Origin: Bacteroidia bacterium
GTDB taxonomy: Bacteria > Bacteroidota > Bacteroidia > Palsa-965
Reading direction: 5' to 3'
DNA length: 51,829 nt
NCBI GenBank assembly: GCA_025454955.1
Contig: JALONL010000040.1
Location: forward strand, 1-51,829
Shown here: one piece after another, positions 46,066 through 51,829 of the stretch
Layout: each line of letters starts with the position of its first letter
Numbering within the stretch: the first letter of the stretch is position 1
Notes under the pieces: generated by a model
Seen by the model: the letters and a program-made list of their open reading frames with translations, nothing else
What the model was told of the DNA's origin: nothing
The model's database searches: none
Program-made: the position numbers and the translations under genes

Positions 46066-47829
46066 ATGAAAAAATTAGTCTTACTTATCGGATTGCTTTC
46101 AGGCATATCCGGTTTAAATGCACAGTTTTACCAGCGCGAGTACGGAACTGCTACCAGTGTGGAAGAACTTACCGACGGTGTACATGCCACAGTAGGCACA
46201 GTGGGGCAAATTATGACGGGCCAACGCTTCACAGCGGCCACTATTCAGCTTACACTTACTCGCACCAACCTGGCCGGTTCATCGGTAGGAGCGGGTTTGT
46301 TTAACCGCAACTATCAGCTGAATGACCCTGCTGGCAATCAGCTTAATGCCCAGTCGGTTAAAGTGTTGCAACTGCCCAATGGGGTTATTTCGGTGGTGGG
46401 AAATTATTATGATGCCACCGGATTTAACAATGGCGTATTTGTAGCTGGTTTCAATGCAGCGGGCGCACCTCTTGGTGTGGCAGGTTTTCAGACCGCACCC
46501 ACTATCTCAGCCGGTATGTGGGCCGAATCGGCCTGCCTGGCAGCTCCTGCCACGAATACTATTTACATTACGGGTCATTCTACCGAATCAAATATCAATC
46601 CCGGTAATGGTTCGGGACCATTTGTAATGGCGGTAAACTTCACCACTTTAACATTGGTATGGGGGCAGTTGTATGATTTCGGTCATATCAATTCGCCTTC
46701 CAGACGGCTTCCCCGTGATATTATTTACTCGCCCTATTCGCCCGCAGGAGCGAACGAGTTGGTGGTGGTGGGCACAAACAGATATAACGGTATTGACGAA
46801 GGATTCCTGTTTCGTGTAGATGCAACGAATGGCAATCCCATTACCGGCACTTCCGAAACTTACGATCTTGGCACTAATGAAGAGTTTTTTTCAATTTCGG
46901 TGGCCAGCGGGTTTGGTGGCGGAAGCAATGGTTTTGTAATTGGCGGACATGTAACGGGGCCCAACGGCACGCTCGATCATTTGTTGGTTAAAGTAGACCA
47001 GACCGGCGTAAATCTCTGGGCATCGGCATACGAGTATTCGGCTGTGGTGGCTGATAATATTGGGGCTGACGTAATTCAGCGCAGAAACTCGTTTGGGTTT
47101 TGGGAGTATTATCTCACCGGAAACATATTCAATTCGCCCATTACCGGCACTGATGATATTGTGGTAATGCGCATTGACGATAACGGGTTTCCGCTTGCCG
47201 AATACACCTACAACGGAACCGACGGTGAGCGTTCGGCCGAAATTGTGCTGGTGACTGCGGCTACTGTGGGCGGTTACGTGGTTTTTGGCACAAGATCTTC
47301 GGCAGCCGATGCCAACGAACTGGCCATTAAATCGTATTTCAATGGAGTAACACCCACTGCCTGTCCCGTTTCCTCCTCGTTGCCCGGCAATTCTTTTCTG
47401 GGAGTTAATCAGCAAACAGTGTCGCTGTTTAATTTCGGAAGCATAATATTTATTTCACGGAATATTGCCAATGCCGGTGTTATGGGCGAACCTTCTACCT
47501 GCTTTGCCAACACAGTACCTGGCGGCAGCAATGCACGCATTGCACAGGAAGCCGACGCCACTGAAGCAAATGTGGATTTAACACTTTATCCCAACCCGCT
47601 TGCTGCCGGCACACCGCTTCAGGTACAGCTCACCGCTCCGCAGGCCGGCGAAGTGCGTTTCACTCTTCACGACATTACCGGACGCGAAGTATTTGTGAAA
47701 ACCATTATTGCCGCCGAAGGCACTGCACAATACGAAATTCAGTTTCCCTCGCAACTTGTGTCGGGAGTGTACAGTATGAGTATCAGCGGAGCAGGCATTA
47801 ACCGGTCGCAACGTTTAGTTATTGAATAA
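46066..47829 (+). CDS. T9SS cargo protein, paralogue 2
   Basis: The product has 587 residues with the signal peptide MKKLVLLIGLLSGISGLNAQ. The mature N-terminus FYQREYGTATSVEELTDGVH parallels paralogue 4 (YFTKEYGSASTNDRIADGTA). The body has propeller-like repeats including VIQRRNSFGFWEYYLTGNI and TDDIVVMRIDDNGFPLAEYT, equivalents of which occur in paralogues 3 and 4. The type A sorting domain reads LTLYPNPLAAGTPLQVQLTA ... EVRFTLHDITGREVFVKTII ... SQRLVIE. It is probably displayed on or released from the cell surface. Its function is unknown. The gene is monocistronic with its own terminator. Confidence 0.88.
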   Translation: MKKLVLLIGLLSGISGLNAQFYQREYGTATSVEELTDGVHATVGTVGQIMTGQRFTAATIQLTLTRTNLAGSSVGAGLFNRNYQLNDPAGNQLNAQSVKVLQLPNGVISVVGNYYDATGFNNGVFVAGFNAAGAPLGVAGFQTAPTISAGMWAESACLAAPATNTIYITGHSTESNINPGNGSGPFVMAVNFTTLTLVWGQLYDFGHINSPSRRLPRDIIYSPYSPAGANELVVVGTNRYNGIDEGFLFRVDATNGNPITGTSETYDLGTNEEFFSISVASGFGGGSNGFVIGGHVTGPNGTLDHLLVKVDQTGVNLWASAYEYSAVVADNIGADVIQRRNSFGFWEYYLTGNIFNSPITGTDDIVVMRIDDNGFPLAEYTYNGTDGERSAEIVLVTAATVGGYVVFGTRSSAADANELAIKSYFNGVTPTACPVSSSLPGNSFLGVNQQTVSLFNFGSIIFISRNIANAGVMGEPSTCFANTVPGGSNARIAQEADATEANVDLTLYPNPLAAGTPLQVQLTAPQAGEVRFTLHDITGREVFVKTIIAAEGTAQYEIQFPSQLVSGVYSMSISGAGINRSQRLVIE

Positions 47830-47846
47830 ACAAAATAGACAGAATA

Positions 47847-47886
47847 AAAACACCGCTGCAGGTTCAGATGCAGCGGTGTTTTTTTA
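47847..47886 (+). terminator. Intrinsic terminator of paralogue 2
   Basis: AACACCGCTGCA pairs perfectly with TGCAGCGGTGTT around an 8-base loop, with TTTTTATT after it. Confidence 0.9.
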
Positions 47887-48015
47887 TTCACTACAAAACT
47901 ATCGTCAACAGGCAGGTTATTATCGATAACTGAATCTGTTGATGAAAACAACCGTTGCAATTATGATTACATCCTGTAATGAACTTAGCTTTATGTGTCA
48001 CTAAAACGCAAAGCC

Positions 48016-49761
48016 ATGAAAAAAATCGTATTAATCATCACATTGTTTACTTGCGCCTCACTCAGTGCGCAGTATTATCATACCAGTCTTTCCTCGCCGG
48101 GTTTTGAGCAGGCAGGCGACGGGGCAACGGCCACTATCGGAGGCACGGGGCATCTTGTTACGGGTGTTACCAGTGCGTTTACCTCTCAGGGGCTGCTGAT
48201 ATCACGTACTGATATTAATGGCCAAATTCTTATACCGCCTGCATTCAGCGAAGGGTATGATTTGCTTAATTCGTTGGGACAGCCTTTATTTACCCAGGCA
48301 ACAAAAATTCTTGAACTTCCCAACGGAAACATTTTTGTAACGGGTATCTGTTACGAACCACCCACACCAATATATGCACCGAGTTTGTTTACGGCAATTC
48401 TTTCACCAGGCGGTACACCAATTTCGGCGAAAAGCTGGCAAATCTGTTCGCCGTCTGCGGGAACTGATATTTATCCCACAATCTCGGCCTGTCTTGACAA
48501 TAACCAAAACAATGTGGTGTATATCTGCGGTGCCACCAATGTGCTAAGTCCTGCGCCTTTCTTTACTCCTTTTGTAATGTCGATCGATGGAAATACCAAT
48601 GTCGATAACTGGACCGGTTACTATGTAGCTCCGAATGTGCGTTCTGACGGTTTATTTCCTACCGATATTATTCACTCACCCTATTCGGCGAGCGGAAACG
48701 ATGAACTGCTGGTTGTGGGTACAAGTTTAGATTTCGGTGCTGTGCAGTTTACTTTTCTTGTAAACTCGGCCAACGGTGCCAGCATCGGACTGATTAATCA
48801 GTTTGACTGCGGCGATACTGAGTTTTTTGATGCGGTGGCAGTGGCTCCCGATGGCGGTGGTGGCGATAAAGGTTTTGTAATTTCGGGAACCAATAAGTAT
48901 TACGGTTCACACCATACCTCGGCTGTAAAAGTGGACAGATGGGGTGCAAATATTCTCTGGAGTTATTGTTATCCCTATACAGGTGGCAGTGAGTGCGATC
49001 GTACAGATGTGATAAACCGCCAGAATACAAGCGGCAATTGGGAATATTATATTGCCACAACCGCATATCAGGGAATAATGGGAGGAAATGATATGGTGGT
49101 TTTTAAAATTGACGACAACGGAAGTTGTTTGGGAGAATTTACTTACGGCACAACGCAAACAGAACAGGCCAGAGAAATTTCAATTTTCGAAAACACCGGT
49201 GCCGATGGTATTGGCGTTTACGGTAATCTGTTAATCGCGAATAACTGGGAAGCATATATTGTAAAAGCATACTTCAATGGTGTTTCAGGTTGCAGTGAAT
49301 ATCTGTCAGTGGCATCGCAGGAACCATACCCGCTCGAAGTAAGTCCCGAAGACATCCTGCAAACAGGAGTGATTTGCCCCTCATTTATTGATTTTGTGGA
49401 TAATGGACCGATAGATGAACGCAATATTTGTCCGGTACAAATTACCTTACCCGGCGGCAGCAATGCCCGTGTGGCCAATGAAACTGCCGCAACCGATGAG
49501 GCTCATTCTGTACGGTTATTTCCCAACCCGCTTAATTCAGGGGCAATGCTTCAGGTGCAGTTAAACGCTCCGCAAACCGGCGAAGTACGTTTCACTCTCT
49601 ACGATATTACCGGCCGCGAAGTATTTGTGAAAACCATAATAGCTGCTCAGGGTGAAGCACAATACCCGGTTGAAATTCCTAAGGATATTGCCCGCGGTAT
49701 GTATAGTTTGCGTGTAACAGGTGCAGGTATAAACGATCAGAAAACGATTTCTGTGCAGTAG
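48016..49761 (+). CDS. T9SS cargo protein, paralogue 3
   Basis: The ATG at 48016 gives the signal peptide MKKIVLIITLFTCASLSAQ; an upstream alternative at 47995 adds a charged heptapeptide and is less likely. The mature protein of about 560 residues shares the family core (VINRQNTSGNWEYYIATTAY, GGNDMVVFKIDDNGSCLGEF) and a type A sorting domain (SVRLFPNPLNSGAMLQVQLN ... EVRFTLYDITGREVFVKTII). It has more cysteines than its relatives (for example YPYTGGSECDRTDV and SGCSEYLSVASQ), suggesting extra disulfides. The promoter motif shared by 34225, 46011 and 49865 is not evident here; the nearest -7-like sequence is TAGCTTTA. Confidence 0.87.
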   Translation: MKKIVLIITLFTCASLSAQYYHTSLSSPGFEQAGDGATATIGGTGHLVTGVTSAFTSQGLLISRTDINGQILIPPAFSEGYDLLNSLGQPLFTQATKILELPNGNIFVTGICYEPPTPIYAPSLFTAILSPGGTPISAKSWQICSPSAGTDIYPTISACLDNNQNNVVYICGATNVLSPAPFFTPFVMSIDGNTNVDNWTGYYVAPNVRSDGLFPTDIIHSPYSASGNDELLVVGTSLDFGAVQFTFLVNSANGASIGLINQFDCGDTEFFDAVAVAPDGGGGDKGFVISGTNKYYGSHHTSAVKVDRWGANILWSYCYPYTGGSECDRTDVINRQNTSGNWEYYIATTAYQGIMGGNDMVVFKIDDNGSCLGEFTYGTTQTEQAREISIFENTGADGIGVYGNLLIANNWEAYIVKAYFNGVSGCSEYLSVASQEPYPLEVSPEDILQTGVICPSFIDFVDNGPIDERNICPVQITLPGGSNARVANETAATDEAHSVRLFPNPLNSGAMLQVQLNAPQTGEVRFTLYDITGREVFVKTIIAAQGEAQYPVEIPKDIARGMYSLRVTGAGINDQKTISVQ

Positions 49762-49787
49762 GACAATTGGATAATTTATAAAGAAAG

Positions 49788-49813
49788 CGCCCGGTATATT
49801 CCGGGCGTTTTTT
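49788..49813 (+). terminator. Intrinsic terminator of paralogue 3
   Basis: CGCCCGG-TATATT-CCGGGCG is followed by TTTTTTG, about 26 bases after the stop codon. Confidence 0.85.
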
Positions 49814-49864
49814 GTACGAAAAAGTTCGGTAACTAGATCTGTTTAAAAGTACAGGCCCAATTTA

Positions 49865-49895
49865 TTGACTTCTGCTCGCTGCTATAATACCTTTC
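49865..49895 (+). promoter_or_regulatory. Promoter-like motif of paralogue 4
   Basis: TTGAC (49865-49869), 18 bases, then TACCTTTC (49888-49895) lie 24 bases before the ATG, with the shared leader ACCAAAAAATCA in between. Confidence 0.5.
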
Positions 49896-49919
49896 GCATA
49901 CACCAAAAAATCAATACCC

Positions 49920-51653
49920 ATGAAAAAATTATTACTCGCAGTTATTGCGGCTTGCACATTGCTTCCGCTGAGCGCACAGTATTTTACCAAAGAATACGGC
50001 AGTGCCTCCACCAACGACAGAATTGCCGACGGCACAGCCAGCGTGGCCGGGCCGGTGGGGCATATTATGGCCGGTCAGACTTTTCTTTCGCAGGTAAACG
50101 ATCTTATGCTTATCCGCACTGATGTGACAGGCACTGTGGGGGCCATGCCGTTTTTTCAAAACCACTACCGTCTGCTTACACCCAGTGGTCAGCCGCTTAA
50201 CTCTATTCCGGCCAAAGTGATACAATTGACTTCCGGCAATATTTTCGTGGTGGGTACTTATCAGAATGCGGCACCTACATTTCTCGCACGGGGAGTATAT
50301 ACAGCGGTGTTTACTCCCGCCGGGGCAGTGATAAGTGTACGGGGCTGGCAGGCTACAGCCACTTCCACTTCGGCCATTACGGCCGTATCGGCCTGCACAT
50401 CGGCGGTAGCGGGCGATCCAACCATTTATATTACCGGTAATATTGAACTTGCACCTTATGGTGCTGGTTTGGGTGCCGGAATTTTTGGCATATCTATTAA
50501 TGGAAATACCAACGTGGTAAACTGGACAAGCGCCTACGACCTGAATCTTTTGGCACGCGAGTCGGCCGCCGATATTATTGCTTCGCCTTATGCCGCAGAA
50601 GTGGTAATTGTAGGCAATTATCTGGCCCCGGCCGGCGACGGTGCCACGTTTATGCTTCGTGTGGCATCCGGTACTGGTGTTTCGCTGGCTGCCAATGTGT
50701 ATAACTATACCGGCTCAAACGAAAGTGTGGCAGCCATTGCGTTAAGCAGTGCCGCACCTGTGGGTTTTGTTATTTGCGGAACCAGCAACAACGCCAGTGT
50801 CATTAACAGAGTATGGGTATTTAAAACAAATACCACCGGAGCCGGAATTACCGGAAATGCTTTTATCAATACCAGCAACGGATCTGTAGCAACCGGCACT
50901 GATGTGATTCAACGCCAGAATACTTTCGGCGCTTTCGAATTTTATGTGTCGGCCACTGCAGCCACCGGAACCATTGGCGCAAACGATATGCTGGTATTTA
51001 AACTTACCAATATCCTCGGTTTTGTGGGGCAGTTTACTTACGGAAAACCTGCCACCAACGAGAGCAGTGTGGAAATTGCAGCCTTCACCGACGGATTCGG
51101 AATTTACGGCAACACCAACTCGGGTACGGTAACTGCCAACACCGAAGGCTATGTAAGCAAAGCATACTACAATGGTGTTACAGCCTGCAATGCTACACAA
51201 CTTGGCGGCTCAAGGGTTACACCGGCATTGTCTGTGGCAGGCACCACACATACACAGCCCGGGACACTGGTGCAGCTTCTTCCCACATTTACACTTTTGG
51301 GGCCGGTAGTAACCTATCCCATCTGCAATGCGGCTGTGGTAGCAGGTGGCAACAATGCCCGTATTGCTGCCGATAATGAAGATGTGGCAATGAGCAATGT
51401 GTCGGTATATCCCAATCCGGTAATTGCAGGTTCATCGCCGCTTCAGATTGTGCTTGACACACCGGCCGAAGGCGAAGTACAGCTTATGCTTACCGACATT
51501 ACCGGCCGCGAAGTACTCGTGAAAACCATTGTGGCCACGGAAGGCGAAAACCGTTACGAACTGGCACTTCCCGATGATATCCGCAAAGGCGTGTATATAC
51601 TCGCCATTCGTGGGGCAGGAATAAACGACATGAGAAAAATTCTTGTGGAATAA
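49920..51653 (+). CDS. T9SS cargo protein, paralogue 4
   Basis: The product has 577 residues with the signal peptide MKKLLLAVIAACTLLPLSAQ. The mature start YFTKEYGSASTNDRIADGTA and the core VIQRQNTFGAFEFYVSATAA / GANDMLVFKLTNILGFVGQF place it in the family of the three preceding cargo genes. The sorting domain is type A (VSVYPNPVIAGSSPLQIVLD ... EVQLMLTDITGREVLVKTIV) and somewhat diverged from those of paralogues 1-3. It probably ends up on the cell surface through PorV/PorU. The function is unknown. Confidence 0.88.
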   Translation: MKKLLLAVIAACTLLPLSAQYFTKEYGSASTNDRIADGTASVAGPVGHIMAGQTFLSQVNDLMLIRTDVTGTVGAMPFFQNHYRLLTPSGQPLNSIPAKVIQLTSGNIFVVGTYQNAAPTFLARGVYTAVFTPAGAVISVRGWQATATSTSAITAVSACTSAVAGDPTIYITGNIELAPYGAGLGAGIFGISINGNTNVVNWTSAYDLNLLARESAADIIASPYAAEVVIVGNYLAPAGDGATFMLRVASGTGVSLAANVYNYTGSNESVAAIALSSAAPVGFVICGTSNNASVINRVWVFKTNTTGAGITGNAFINTSNGSVATGTDVIQRQNTFGAFEFYVSATAATGTIGANDMLVFKLTNILGFVGQFTYGKPATNESSVEIAAFTDGFGIYGNTNSGTVTANTEGYVSKAYYNGVTACNATQLGGSRVTPALSVAGTTHTQPGTLVQLLPTFTLLGPVVTYPICNAAVVAGGNNARIAADNEDVAMSNVSVYPNPVIAGSSPLQIVLDTPAEGEVQLMLTDITGREVLVKTIVATEGENRYELALPDDIRKGVYILAIRGAGINDMRKILVE

Positions 51654-51829
51654 CAATGAAATATGTATTTGTAATAAATAAATAGAAATAATAAAATTGA
51701 CTTTTCACATGCAATGATAATTGCATGTCGGCACAGCTGTCCAAAATAAATTTTCAGAATAACCTTACCTGAGCCAAATCAGCCTTTTCGGGGGGTCTGA
51801 AGAAGGGATCATCCAACCAACCCCACAGA
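51654..51829. other. Window-end spacer with one hairpin
   Basis: ACATGCAAT-GATA-ATTGCATGT at 51707-51728 is a perfect 9-bp stem but has no T-run, so it is a weak terminator candidate. No gene start is visible before the window ends. Confidence 0.4.

Overview
The window comes from a member of the Bacteroidota, most likely an environmental relative of the Chitinophagales, Sphingobacteriales or Flavobacteriales; the sequence alone does not fix the order. The evidence is a PorU/PorV pair of the type IX secretion system (T9SS), at least eight proteins with T9SS C-terminal sorting signals, SprB-type adhesin repeats, Reg_prop/SpoIIE sensor architecture, and promoter-like motifs of the Bacteroidota type (TTG...TAnnTTTG). 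No rRNA, tRNA, CRISPR array or transposase gene was seen.

Left part (1-13314, minus strand). A run of genes reads towards the left edge: an SGNH-like membrane-anchored protein, a small membrane-anchored protein, PorV, a long-form PorU, and two T9SS cargo proteins. The larger cargo has a frameshift just before its sorting domain. When the frame is corrected, its stop codon overlaps the start of the next cargo gene. Next (13424-16352) are an AT-rich orphan gene, a DUF4231/SLATT-like two-TM protein, dense repeats, and an MBOAT acyltransferase that may once have sat directly upstream of the SGNH gene.

Middle part (16730-25663). Mostly housekeeping genes on the plus strand: a TMTC-like polytopic TPR protein, an OmpA/TSP3 outer-membrane protein, phosphatidylserine synthase (pssA), purS, a small membrane protein and a YifB/ComM AAA ATPase. 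Intergenic spaces hold hairpin clusters, two tandem-repeat arrays, four copies of a GCGCGAGGCATCGCGC palindrome and a 164-bp gap-free palindromic element.

Right part (26225-51653). Surface and secreted functions dominate: a T9SS cargo protein, a Reg_prop-SpoIIE sensor phosphatase, a GH18-like protein with a cyanovirin-N-type lectin tail and no signal peptide, and a giant SprB-repeat adhesin. The adhesin's reading frame is broken and then restored by two repeat-internal deletions of 13 and 17 nt. It is followed by four paralogous T9SS cargo genes, interrupted once by an SRPBCC/ArsR/DUF1801 group. Several of these surface genes share a promoter-like motif, TTGAC-N18/19-TACYTTTC, shortly before the start codon. 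The machinery on the left (PorU, PorV) would be expected to export and anchor the cargo encoded on both sides of the window.
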